Assembly: GCF_001010945.1 (NCBI RefSeq)
Contig: NZ_LBHB01000002.1
Location: 620,001 to 684,000 of the forward strand
Direction: 5' to 3'
Length of the DNA: 64,000 nucleotides
DNA from: Aurantiacibacter luteus
GTDB lineage: Bacteria > Pseudomonadota > Alphaproteobacteria > Sphingomonadales > Sphingomonadaceae
The translations under genes were made by a program, and so were the position numbers. The notes under the pieces were generated by a model. That model had not been told where the DNA came from and ran no database searches. It saw only the letters and a list, made by a program, of their open reading frames with translations. Shown here piece after piece: positions 9,832-17,424 of the stretch (within the stretch, counting starts at the first letter, position 1; every line of letters starts with the position of its first letter).

Positions 9832-10773
9832 ATGCACGAGGGCAAGCCGCGCCACTTCCTCGACCTGTCCGACGCGGGCGGCAACGCCATCGCGGCGATG
9901 ATAGACGATGCGCTGGTGCGAAAGCCTGCCCGGGCAGGCTGGCCGAAGGGCAAGTCCGATGGCGATGCGCCGCTTGCGGGCCGCGTACTGGCGATGGTGT
10001 TCGAGAAGAATTCCACCCGCACCCGCGTCAGTTTCGATGTCGCCATGCGCCAACTCGGCGGCAGCGCGCTGATCGTCGACGCGGGGACGTCGCAGCTCGG
10101 CCGCGGCGAATCGCCCGCCGATACCGCGCGCGTCCTCAGCCGGATGTGCGATGCCATCATGGTCCGCACGGATGATCACGCAAAGATCGAGGAAATGGCG
10201 CGTCACGCCAGCGTGCCCGTAATCAACGGCCTGACCGACCGATCGCACCCATGCCAGATCGTCGCCGACCTCTTGACCGTGATCGAGCATCGCAAGGGCC
10301 TGCCCGCGCTGGAGCTGGCGTGGTTGGGGGACGGCAACAACGTGTTGCACTCGATCCTCGAGGCTGCGGCGCTTATGAAGTTCAACGTCCGCGTGGCGAC
10401 GCCTGTGGGCTACGAGCCCGATCCGGAGTTCGTCGCGATGGTCCGCGCGGCCGGGCAGCAGGTCACGCTGACGCAGGATGCCGCGGCGGCGGCAGCGGGC
10501 GCTGACGTCATCGTCACCGACACCTGGGTCTCGATGGGGCAGGAGCACGTTCACAACAAGCTCGCGGCGATGGAGCCCTACCGCGTCCATGCGGGGCTGA
10601 TGGCGAAAGCCAAGCCCGATGCAATCTTCCTCCATTGCCTGCCTGCGCATGTCGGCGAAGAGGTGAGCGAGGAGGTTTTCGAGGGGCCGCAGTCGGTCGT
10701 CTTTGACGAGGCCGAGAACCGCATCCACGCGCAGAAATCCGTCCTGCTGTGGTGCTTCGGGCTGATCGGGTAG
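9832..10773 (+). CDS. argF: Ornithine carbamoyltransferase
   Basis: The 313-residue enzyme makes citrulline from ornithine and carbamoyl phosphate. Carbamoyl-phosphate motif STRTRVSFD, ornithine-side motif DRSHPCQ, and the [11 protein letters not shown] Cys/His loop are all present, with the C-terminal segment [15 protein letters not shown]. It is two bases downstream of argD. hslO starts 31 nt later across a hairpin. Confidence 0.95.
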   Translation: MHEGKPRHFLDLSDAGGNAIAAMIDDALVRKPARAGWPKGKSDGDAPLAGRVLAMVFEKNSTRTRVSFDVAMRQLGGSALIVDAGTSQLGRGESPADTARVLSRMCDAIMVRTDDHAKIEEMARHASVPVINGLTDRSHPCQIVADLLTVIEHRKGLPALELAWLGDGNNVLHSILEAAALMKFNVRVATPVGYEPDPEFVAMVRAAGQQVTLTQDAAAAAAGADVIVTDTWVSMGQEHVHNKLAAMEPYRVHAGLMAKAKPDAIFLHCLPAHVGEEVSEEVFEGPQSVVFDEAENRIHAQKSVLLWCFGLIG

Positions 10774-10790
10774 GCGCGCTTCCAATCCCC

Positions 10791-10812
10791 GGCGCCATCC
10801 CCATATGGCGCC
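10791..10812 (+). promoter_or_regulatory. Perfect inverted repeat covering the hslO start
   Basis: An 8-bp perfect stem (10791-10798 with 10805-10812, GGCGCCAT/ATGGCGCC) with a 6-nt loop buries the first possible start codon (ATG at 10805) and ends one base before the alternative ATG at 10814. It would hide the ribosome-binding region of the heat-shock gene hslO in cold or resting RNA. A regulatory role is an inference. Confidence 0.5.
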
Positions 10813-11710
10813 CATGAACGACGCCTCTAATCAAACCCTGTCGGATCGCCTGTTCGGCTTCGCCATCCCCTCGCGCGATTGTCGGGGCCGCCTCGTGCGG
10901 CTGGACCGTGTCCTCGACGACATCCTCTCGGCCCACGACTATGCGCCCGCGCTCAAGCACTGCCTCGCCGAGGCGCTGGTGGTGGCGACGCTGATGGGCG
11001 GGCTGCTGAAAGGCGAGGGCGACCAGTTGACCCTGCAGGCCCAGGGCGAGGGCGGGTTGGCCTCGATGCTCGTGTGCGATTACCGCGACGGTGCCCTGCG
11101 CGGCTATATCGAGTATGACCGCGAAGGCGGGGCCGATATCGGTGCAAGTCCTTCGCTGGAGCGATTGTTCGGCAAGGGACATCTCGCCATCACCTTCGAG
11201 ATTGCCGCGACCGGCCAGCGCTATCAAGGCATCGTACCGCTTGAAGGTGCGTCGTTGGGCGAGGCGGTCGAGACCTATTTCGGGCAGAGCGAGCAGGTCC
11301 CAACGCGCATCCGCACGGCGGTCTCATCGGGACCGGACGGATGCGTGGGTGGAGGCTTGCTGGTCCAGCACTTGCCCGAGGGCGAGGAGGGCCGCGAGCG
11401 TCTCCACGCCCGACTCGACCATCCGCATTGGGAGCATGTCGCCATCCTTGCCGACAGCCTGCGGCACGAGGAACTGGTCGATCGCGATCTGCCGTTGGAA
11501 GATCTCGTCTGGCGTCTCTACCACGAGGAGGACGAGGTTCGCGTCGTGGCAGGATCTGCAATTTCCAAGGGGTGCCGATGCAGTGAAATCCATTTCGAGG
11601 ATGTCCTGTCACGGTTCCCCAAAGAGGACCGGCGCGAAATGGCGAACGAAGACGGAATAATCGTGGTCGATTGCGCGTTCTGCTCGAAAGAGTTCGCCAT
11701 ACAGGATTGA
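10805..11710 (+). CDS. hslO: 33-kDa chaperonin Hsp33 (redox-regulated holdase)
   Basis: The ~300-residue cytoplasmic chaperone is switched on by oxidation and holds unfolding proteins. The C-terminal zinc switch is intact: CRC in SKGCRCSEIHF and CAFC in VVDCAFCSKEF, the CxC...CxxC arrangement that binds zinc when reduced. The N-terminal dimer domain (GGLLKGEGDQLTLQAQGEGGLASMLVCDYRDGALRGYI) is typical. Two in-frame ATGs (10805 and 10814) are possible and neither has a clear Shine-Dalgarno; a hairpin covers the first. It follows argF by 31 nt. Confidence 0.92.
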   Translation: MAPMNDASNQTLSDRLFGFAIPSRDCRGRLVRLDRVLDDILSAHDYAPALKHCLAEALVVATLMGGLLKGEGDQLTLQAQGEGGLASMLVCDYRDGALRGYIEYDREGGADIGASPSLERLFGKGHLAITFEIAATGQRYQGIVPLEGASLGEAVETYFGQSEQVPTRIRTAVSSGPDGCVGGGLLVQHLPEGEEGRERLHARLDHPHWEHVAILADSLRHEELVDRDLPLEDLVWRLYHEEDEVRVVAGSAISKGCRCSEIHFEDVLSRFPKEDRREMANEDGIIVVDCAFCSKEFAIQD

Positions 11711-11785
11711 ACGGTTCGTCGCACATGAAGTGCAACTGGTCGTTCACGTGGTTCCTGCTACGGGTACGTGATGACGAGGAATGCG

Positions 11786-12193
11786 ATGAAGTTGCGTAAT
11801 CGATTAGCCCTGCGTGCCGCGCTCGGAGCCCTCGCAGCTTCCTGCGTCGTGGTTCCCGTGGCGGCACAGGCGCCCGAACTTGGGATGCTTGGCACACTGC
11901 AGCCCGGTAGCTGGACGCTGCGGTTGCGCGATGGCAGCGCGACCCAGCGCATCTGCGTTCGGAATGGGCGGGAGCTCATCCAGTTGCGACATCGCCAGCC
12001 GAACTGCGAACGGTTCGTGGTGCAGGACGAGGCGCGCGAAGTGACGGTGCAGTATACCTGCCGCGGCAACGGTTACGGTCGCACGACGATCCGCCATGAA
12101 AGCAATGCGCTCGTGCAGATACGCAGCCGGGGCATCGAGGGCGGGGCCCCTTTCTCCATCGACGGAGAGGCACGGCGGACAGGCAGCTGCTGA
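11786..12193 (+). CDS. Secreted protein, DUF3617-like
   Basis: The 135-residue product has a signal peptide (MKLRNRLALRAALGALAASCVVVPVAAQA) and a small beta-rich mature domain with paired cysteines (ICVRN, NCERF, YTCRGN, GSC). The LQPGSWTLRL opening and the Cys spacing resemble DUF3617 proteins, which are periplasmic and of unknown role. An ATG at 11771 is also in frame, but GAGGA at 11776-11780 sits at the right distance from the ATG at 11786, so I chose the latter. Confidence 0.7.
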   Translation: MKLRNRLALRAALGALAASCVVVPVAAQAPELGMLGTLQPGSWTLRLRDGSATQRICVRNGRELIQLRHRQPNCERFVVQDEAREVTVQYTCRGNGYGRTTIRHESNALVQIRSRGIEGGAPFSIDGEARRTGSC

Positions 12194-12241
12194 CGCTTCT
12201 GTGGCTTGCCCACTGCGCTCCGCGCGCCTAGCGGACCCGCC

Positions 12242-12931
12242 ATGTCAACAACAATGCCGATCGCCGTGGTGCTGCTATCAGGCGGCCTCGATTCGATGGT
12301 CACCGCGGGGCTCGCCAGCGAGCAGGGCTTTGCGCTCCACGCTCTGAGCATCGACTACGGCCAGCGTCACGCACGCGAGCTCGAAAGCGCGAAAGCTATC
12401 GCCGACCTCCTGGGGGTGGTGAGACACGTCACGCTTCCGCTCGACCTGCGACAATTCGGCGGTTCCGCGCTCACCGACGATATCGCCGTCCCCAAGACCG
12501 GGGTCGGCGACGACATCCCCGTGACCTACGTCCCGGCGCGCAACCTGCTGTTCCTCGCCTTGACGACTGCCTTTGCCGAGAGTTCGGGATCGAGCGACAT
12601 CTTCATCGGGGTCAACGCGCTCGACTACTCGGGCTACCCGGACTGCCGTCCCGAATTCATCGCCAGCTTCGCCGAAACCGCGCGGTTGGGCACGAAGCAG
12701 GGAGTGGAAGGACGACCCTTCACCATCCACGCTCCGCTCCAGCACATGAGCAAGGCGGACATCGCTCGCGAATGTGCCCGGCTGGGCTTCGATCCCGCGT
12801 GGAGCTGGTCTTGCTACGATCCCGCACCGGGAGGCGAGGCTTGCGGGCTGTGCGACAGCTGCCGCCTGCGTCGCCAGGGGTTCGCGGATGCGGGCGTTGT
12901 CGATACCACGCCCTACGCCGCCGACGCCTGA
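12242..12931 (+). CDS. queC: 7-cyano-7-deazaguanine (preQ0) synthase
   Basis: The 229-residue enzyme converts 7-carboxy-7-deazaguanine to preQ0 with ATP and ammonia, a step towards queuosine in tRNA. The PP-loop SGGLDS (about residues 13-18), the YVPARNLLFL and GVNALDYSGYPDCRPEF motifs, and the zinc site CYDP...CGLCDSC are all present. The ATG at 12242 directly precedes the family start. Its TGA abuts the stop of the convergent sodC gene with no gap. GluQ, which acts on finished queuosine, is encoded at 48.0 kb. Confidence 0.95.
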   Translation: MSTTMPIAVVLLSGGLDSMVTAGLASEQGFALHALSIDYGQRHARELESAKAIADLLGVVRHVTLPLDLRQFGGSALTDDIAVPKTGVGDDIPVTYVPARNLLFLALTTAFAESSGSSDIFIGVNALDYSGYPDCRPEFIASFAETARLGTKQGVEGRPFTIHAPLQHMSKADIARECARLGFDPAWSWSCYDPAPGGEACGLCDSCRLRRQGFADAGVVDTTPYAADA

Positions 12932-13465
12932 TCAGCCGCGCGACAGAACGCCGCAGGCCGCCCGGCCGCCGGCGTTTCCGGTAGGATCGGTGCGATAATC
13001 GTCGGCATTGGCGTGCACGACGATGGCCGTGCCGTCCGCATCGAAGAGGTCGTTCGACACACCCGACAAGGTTCCGCGAACGACCGCGCTCATGGTTCCA
13101 GTGCCGTCGGCACCGATGGTTACATTGGGCAGGTCGCCCAAGTGCGCACCGCGCGGATTCTGGATCCCGTGCTCCGCATTGCCGGGATTGAGATGGCCGC
13201 CGGCCGAAGTGAAGTCGGGCGCAATGCAGCTACCCGTGGTGTGAAGGTGCACGCCGTGTACTCCGGGCGTCAGACCGGAAAAGCTGGCGTTCATCGTCAC
13301 CTCGCCGCCCAGCGAATACATACGCATCGTGCCGATTGCGTTGCCCTGCGCATTCATCACCGTCGCGCTGCCGATCTGTTCGGCGGCATTCTCGTAGACG
13401 GTCTGGCAGGCGCCGAGCGCGGCGAGCAGCGGGATGGCGAGAAGCGACTTGCGAAGGTGGGGCAT
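12932..13465 (-). CDS. sodC: Periplasmic Cu/Zn superoxide dismutase, lipoprotein type
   Basis: The 177-residue product has a signal peptide with lipobox LGAC (residues ~16-19), then a Cu/Zn SOD domain: copper/zinc ligands in HGVHLHTTGSC, GGHLNPGNAEHG, HLGDLPN and VVHANADDYRTDPTGNAGGRAACGVL. All copper and zinc histidines and the disulfide cysteines are visible. It would remove superoxide in the periplasm while tethered by lipid. The ATG at 13465 is placed by the signal peptide. It lies downstream of the GTA cluster on the same strand, about 70 nt away. Confidence 0.93.
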   Translation of the reverse strand: MPHLRKSLLAIPLLAALGACQTVYENAAEQIGSATVMNAQGNAIGTMRMYSLGGEVTMNASFSGLTPGVHGVHLHTTGSCIAPDFTSAGGHLNPGNAEHGIQNPRGAHLGDLPNVTIGADGTGTMSAVVRGTLSGVSNDLFDADGTAIVVHANADDYRTDPTGNAGGRAACGVLSRG

Positions 13466-13538
13466 CAGAGATTGTCCTTGGCGATGGTTCGTAAGGGGTT
13501 CGACCATGCCAACGACGGAAAGCTCCGCAGGGTCCGCG

Positions 13539-13994
13539 TCAGTCGGAAAGAATTCCCGCCGCGACGAGCGCCGTAACCAACCCGGCGATGGCAGTGCGCG
13601 CTTCCACGTCCGTGACCGAACCGCCGGTCGGCGCAGCGATCGCGGCGGCGCGCCGCCAGGAGCCGTCGAACAGCGCCTGTTGCCCGGCGGCCTTGTCGAA
13701 CAGCCGCATCCCGGCGCGCGGCGCGGCGAACACCCAGTTGCCCGACTGCCGCCCGGCAAGCTTGCCCGCCTGGCCCACCCAGGCTCCGCTCGGCGTGTCG
13801 CCGACCAGCCATGTCTCGCCGTCGACGGGCGATGTCGGCGGGGCGTTGGCGATGCCTTCGATGGCCGGATGCAGCAGGGTGTCGAGCCGGGCGAGCGCCT
13901 CGTTGACGGTGAACTCCTTTTGCGCCTGCGCGCTGAAGAGGTTCGGGAGCGCGTGGCGCGGAGTCGTGGAGGCAAAGGTGATCGGATCTGTCAT
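13539..13994 (-). CDS. DUF2793-domain protein, last gene of the GTA cluster
   Basis: The 151-residue protein begins MTDPITFASTTPRHALPNLFSAQAQKEFTVNEAL, the DUF2793 signature found in phage and GTA tail modules. A central GETWLVGDTPSGAWVGQAGKLAGRQSGNWVFAAP segment and a short C-terminal helix follow. DUF2793 proteins often sit at the tail tip or fibre end of prophages, and their precise function is unknown. It starts 8 nt after the g15-type gene stop, so it is part of the same transcript. Confidence 0.8.
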   Translation of the reverse strand: MTDPITFASTTPRHALPNLFSAQAQKEFTVNEALARLDTLLHPAIEGIANAPPTSPVDGETWLVGDTPSGAWVGQAGKLAGRQSGNWVFAAPRAGMRLFDKAAGQQALFDGSWRRAAAIAAPTGGSVTDVEARTAIAGLVTALVAAGILSD

Positions 13995-14002
13995 GATGGC
14001 CC

Positions 14003-16186
14003 TCAGTTGATCGTAGTCATGAGCAGGGGAAGCGAGCGTGCGTGGGTGCCAATCTGGCGGACCCAGAGCGCCTTGCCGCCGTGGTCGGAGCGCAGCGCGC
14101 CGAGGTCTGCAGAGGCGATGACGAGCGCGGGTTCGCTCACCTGCCACATCACATCGGGTGCATCGGGATCGCCAAGGCCGACCTCGTAGGCCTCTGCCTG
14201 TTCGACCATCGGCACCTCGACCGTGCCGGACCAGGCCCAGGTGCCTCGCGCCCGGCGGGTCCAGGCGAGGGCGAGCGATCCGTCGTCTTCTTCCCGTGCC
14301 TTGGGATGAACAGGGCAGGGCGGGCGAAGGCTCGAGCCGAGGCCGGAAATCGCGTCGACGACCGGCTCCTCGTCGGAAAGACCGATGGCGGCGACGGCGG
14401 TCGCGGTCCCGAGTTCGTTGACATCGAGCGCGACCGGTCGGGCGTCGAGCATTACGAAACCGGAGCCTTGCGGCGAGCCGACCAGTGCGAAATGCTCGGT
14501 ACCGCCGCGCCCGCGCAGAAGCCCGGAAAGCCGCCAGCGGCCCTCGCCGAGGCTTTGCGCGGTGGCAAACTGGACGATCTCCTCGCCCACCAGTGCCCGG
14601 TTGGCCCCTTGCGCCAGCGCCGCCAGGTCGACGCTGTCGAGCACGAAGTCGGTCGACATCAACTGCACTTCGATGTCGGATTCCCGATCGATCAGCACGC
14701 TGGCTGCGGGCCGCAGCGCGCCCAGCGTTGTGCCGACCACGCTGCGCCGCGAACCGGTCGCGCCGATGGGGAAAAGCGCGCCGTTGTTCTCTCCGTACAG
14801 CGCCGCCCCCGTCCAGCCCTGTGACGTGGAGGAAGCGGCGGCGAAGACCTGCCGCGTATCGGACGATCCGTTGCCATCCCAGGGAAGTTCGTAGGCTTCG
14901 AGCACGGTCGGTGTTGCCACGATGTCGACGGATCCCAGCACCCTTCCCGGCGCGGCGGCGGCAGCTGTACCGTGGCGTTGGGGCAGGCGCTGGAGATCGA
15001 GCTCGAGCCCGGTCTCGCGCCACTCCCAGGCCTCGACGCGCCATTTGCCGGGCTGTCCCGGAACGCTGACGATCTGTCCCGGACTGAGTGAGGGATCGAT
15101 TTCTGCGATGCGATAGGCGAGCCGGTCGCGCGCCCACCCGGCCCGCTCGGCAGCAGCATCGGCGAGACGCTTTGCGCTCGCGGCTTGCAGCGCACCGGGG
15201 AAGTCGATGATGCGGTTGCGTTCGGGCGAAGCGCGCCCGCTCGCGCGTTGCAGGCCTGCCTGGTAATCGCGGTCGATGTCGTAATAGCGCAGACCGGCGG
15301 GCACACCGGCGGCGTCGGGGCGTGCGCGCTCGCGCTTGCCGGAAAGGCCGCCGAAGCCGTCGCCCTGGCGGTCGACGACCGGTGCCGGGAGGACGAGCAC
15401 GGGATTGCCGACCGGATCGCCGCTCGAGATGCTTAGCCCTGCTGCACCCGCGTCGCTCGCCAGCGGGTAGGCGCGGTCGATCGTGGCGAGCGTGTCGGCA
15501 AGGGCCCCGCCCTCGTCGGAATAGCCTTCGAGGTCGTCCAGTGTGCGCCCTACCTCGCCCGCCGGCTGCGCCGGAGACACCAGCTCCGCCAGCGAAACCT
15601 GTCCGTCGTCGGCGACGATCTCGAAGGTAAGCGCGGGGATGCGGTTGCCAAAATCGGCGAGCTGCAAATTCTCGAATACGCAGTAGGCGAGGCCGCGAAA
15701 CGCCGGGCACTCGCTGCCCTCGGCGCTGGCGATTAGCGGGTCGGGCAGCTGGTCGCCGGTGCCGGTGTAGACGCGCAGTGCGCCCTGCACCTTGAGGTCG
15801 CCCGCCGCCCCGCGCAGCAGGTTGCCATCGGCCCAGATGCGGCCGACCCGTTCGATCTTGCGGCTGGCCAGCGCCACGGCGAAGGACGAGGAATAGGAAT
15901 AGGTTGTGGTCGACGGGCGTCCCTTGCCACCTCCGCTCTTCTCCGCGCTTTCCTTGAGATCGGTCGCCCAGATGATGGTGCCCGCGGCTCGCATGGTGCC
16001 GAAATGCCGGGCGAGCGGAGCGCCGTAGCTGGAGGTGGTGACCTTGAGTTCGGTCAGGCGCGGACCCTCACGGTCCGGCGGTCCGAACAGCGCGCCGTCA
16101 ATGCGGCTGCCGACCAGTGCGCCGAGCGCACCTCCCAGGGGGCCGCCAATGGCCGTGCCGACGGCGGTAAGTACGAGAGATGCCAT
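14003..16186 (-). CDS. GTA tail/baseplate hub protein (g15-type)
   Basis: The 727-residue product starts with a Gly-rich hydrophobic segment (MASLVLTAVGTAIGGPLGGALGALVGSRIDGALFGPP) as in tail hub proteins of short siphovirus-like tails, followed by LTELKVTTSSYGAPLARHFGTMRAAGTIIWATDLKE and a long beta-rich body. It occupies the position of Rhodobacter capsulatus GTA g15, the megatron-like baseplate protein of about 1,300 residues. It is much shorter, and I see no TIM-barrel portion in it; a comparable region may instead be in the g12-type gene. It follows the g14 gene by 15 nt. Confidence 0.8.
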   Translation of the reverse strand: MASLVLTAVGTAIGGPLGGALGALVGSRIDGALFGPPDREGPRLTELKVTTSSYGAPLARHFGTMRAAGTIIWATDLKESAEKSGGGKGRPSTTTYSYSSSFAVALASRKIERVGRIWADGNLLRGAAGDLKVQGALRVYTGTGDQLPDPLIASAEGSECPAFRGLAYCVFENLQLADFGNRIPALTFEIVADDGQVSLAELVSPAQPAGEVGRTLDDLEGYSDEGGALADTLATIDRAYPLASDAGAAGLSISSGDPVGNPVLVLPAPVVDRQGDGFGGLSGKRERARPDAAGVPAGLRYYDIDRDYQAGLQRASGRASPERNRIIDFPGALQAASAKRLADAAAERAGWARDRLAYRIAEIDPSLSPGQIVSVPGQPGKWRVEAWEWRETGLELDLQRLPQRHGTAAAAAPGRVLGSVDIVATPTVLEAYELPWDGNGSSDTRQVFAAASSTSQGWTGAALYGENNGALFPIGATGSRRSVVGTTLGALRPAASVLIDRESDIEVQLMSTDFVLDSVDLAALAQGANRALVGEEIVQFATAQSLGEGRWRLSGLLRGRGGTEHFALVGSPQGSGFVMLDARPVALDVNELGTATAVAAIGLSDEEPVVDAISGLGSSLRPPCPVHPKAREEDDGSLALAWTRRARGTWAWSGTVEVPMVEQAEAYEVGLGDPDAPDVMWQVSEPALVIASADLGALRSDHGGKALWVRQIGTHARSLPLLMTTIN

Positions 16187-16201
16187 GCGTGGCCTTTCCG
16201 G

Positions 16202-16606
16202 TCAGGTGAGACGCCAGCGCCCGACGATGGGCCATGGCAGCGGCGCGGGGGTGAGCACCGTGTGGCCCAGCCCGGCGTGTGTGTGGACGAAGCCGCCGCG
16301 CACCGCGGCGACGGCGAGATGGAACTGCGCCGGTCCGGTCCGGACCATGACGACGTCACCGGGACGCAGCCTGGCCCGGGTCGCCTTGAAGCCCGCTTCG
16401 GGGAGCAGGGCGAGAAGCGGGGCGACGTCGCAGTTGCGCAAGGTATAGGTTGGCAGCGCGGGCGGCTGGCGTCCGATTGCGACGAGCGCGGCATGGACAA
16501 GGCCGATACAGTCGATACCGCTTGCCGGATCGCGACCGCGCAGGCGAAAGGGTGTGCCGACAAGTACCTCGGCGGCCTCGGCGAAAGCCCGCCTTGCGCT
16601 CTTCAC
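16202..16606 (-). CDS. GTA NlpC/P60-type cell-wall peptidase (g14-type)
   Basis: The 134-residue cysteine peptidase domain has the catalytic Cys in GIDCIGLVHAAL and the His in PAQFHLAVAAV, with LRPGDVVMV before it. It is expected to open a path through peptidoglycan during DNA delivery. I set the start at the GTG (16604-16606) that overlaps the stop of the g13-type gene in a GTGA, where VKSARRAFAEAAEVLVGTPF begins the domain; no ATG is available. Confidence 0.82.
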   Translation of the reverse strand: MKSARRAFAEAAEVLVGTPFRLRGRDPASGIDCIGLVHAALVAIGRQPPALPTYTLRNCDVAPLLALLPEAGFKATRARLRPGDVVMVRTGPAQFHLAVAAVRGGFVHTHAGLGHTVLTPAPLPWPIVGRWRLT

Positions 16607-17424
16607 CGCGACCCCGTGGGATAGCGGGCGAGCAGGTCGTTGCCCGGCAGGTGCGGTTCGCCGCGGAAGTTCGCGGCGTTGGCGAAACGCCCGGCGCAGG
16701 TCGCAATGGTGTGATCGCACCCCTCGCGAAGGTAGGCGCGGGCACCCGGCGCGATATCTGCCGACAGCGGCCGGTCGAGCACCAGCGAGCCACCATCGGC
16801 AGCAATCACCTGCATCGTAGTCCCGGTCAGCGGTCCGTCGACCCATTTGACCTGCCCGTGCAGCGCGTGGGCGGCAGGTGGGCCAGCGTCGAAGGCGACG
16901 CTGTTGGCCTCGAGGTCGAGCGCCTTCACGCCAACCAGCGTCGTGTGAAGGTTGGGGCTGAGCCCGCAGGCGGCATCGCAGAAGGCGGCACGGCAGGTCG
17001 GACTGGTTCGCGGCACGGGATCGAGTTCGAGCGCAGCCTTGGCCGAACGCAGTTCGGCTTCGAAGCTGCCGTCCTCGCGGCTCACATCGCCCAGTTCGCC
17101 GTTGAACAGGACGGCGCGATCGAGCGTCTCCCAGTCGACGAGGCCGATGGCGATGCGCGCCCCGGTGTACCGGCCGGTCTCCAGATCCTCGGCGGAAATG
17201 GCGTCGTGGGCCAGCACGCCCTGCACCTCCACCGCATCGCGGCGCAGGTCGGCGGTGCGGCGAATGGCTGAAGGGACCATGCCGGGCGCGGCGCGATAGG
17301 TCATCAAGCCGAACACGAGATCGCGGTCGTGGCTGGTGAAGCCGAGCGCGACCCCGTCGCGGCGCTTGATGCTCCACCAGGTCGCGACACCTTCCAGCTC
17401 GTTCGAGAAGAAGACATGGCTCAT
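16603..17424 (-). CDS. GTA baseplate protein, DUF2163 family (g13-type)
   Basis: The 273-residue protein matches the DUF2163 / phage BR0599 family by its layout: WSIKRRDGVALGFTSHDRDLVFGLMTYRA, then LDRAVLFNGELGDVSREDGSF and a Cys-rich C-terminal part (CRAAFCDAACGLS, CDHTIATCAGRFANAANFRGEPHLPG) that in R. capsulatus GTA binds an iron-sulfur cluster. It is part of the distal tail next to g12. The ATG at 17424 overlaps the g12 stop as ATGA, and its own stop overlaps the g14 start. Confidence 0.85.
   Translation of the reverse strand: MSHVFFSNELEGVATWWSIKRRDGVALGFTSHDRDLVFGLMTYRAAPGMVPSAIRRTADLRRDAVEVQGVLAHDAISAEDLETGRYTGARIAIGLVDWETLDRAVLFNGELGDVSREDGSFEAELRSAKAALELDPVPRTSPTCRAAFCDAACGLSPNLHTTLVGVKALDLEANSVAFDAGPPAAHALHGQVKWVDGPLTGTTMQVIAADGGSLVLDRPLSADIAPGARAYLREGCDHTIATCAGRFANAANFRGEPHLPGNDLLARYPTGSR

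Noticed and set aside
12926-12937. TGATCA shared by the queC and sodC stop codons
   Set aside because: Directly abutting convergent stops are compact but not unusual in such a dense genome; no terminator is visible.
13539-15710. 723-residue frame covering DUF2793 and much of the g15 gene
   Set aside because: Only its last 151 codons form a recognised protein; the rest is Arg-rich, as expected for the shadow of the g15 frame.
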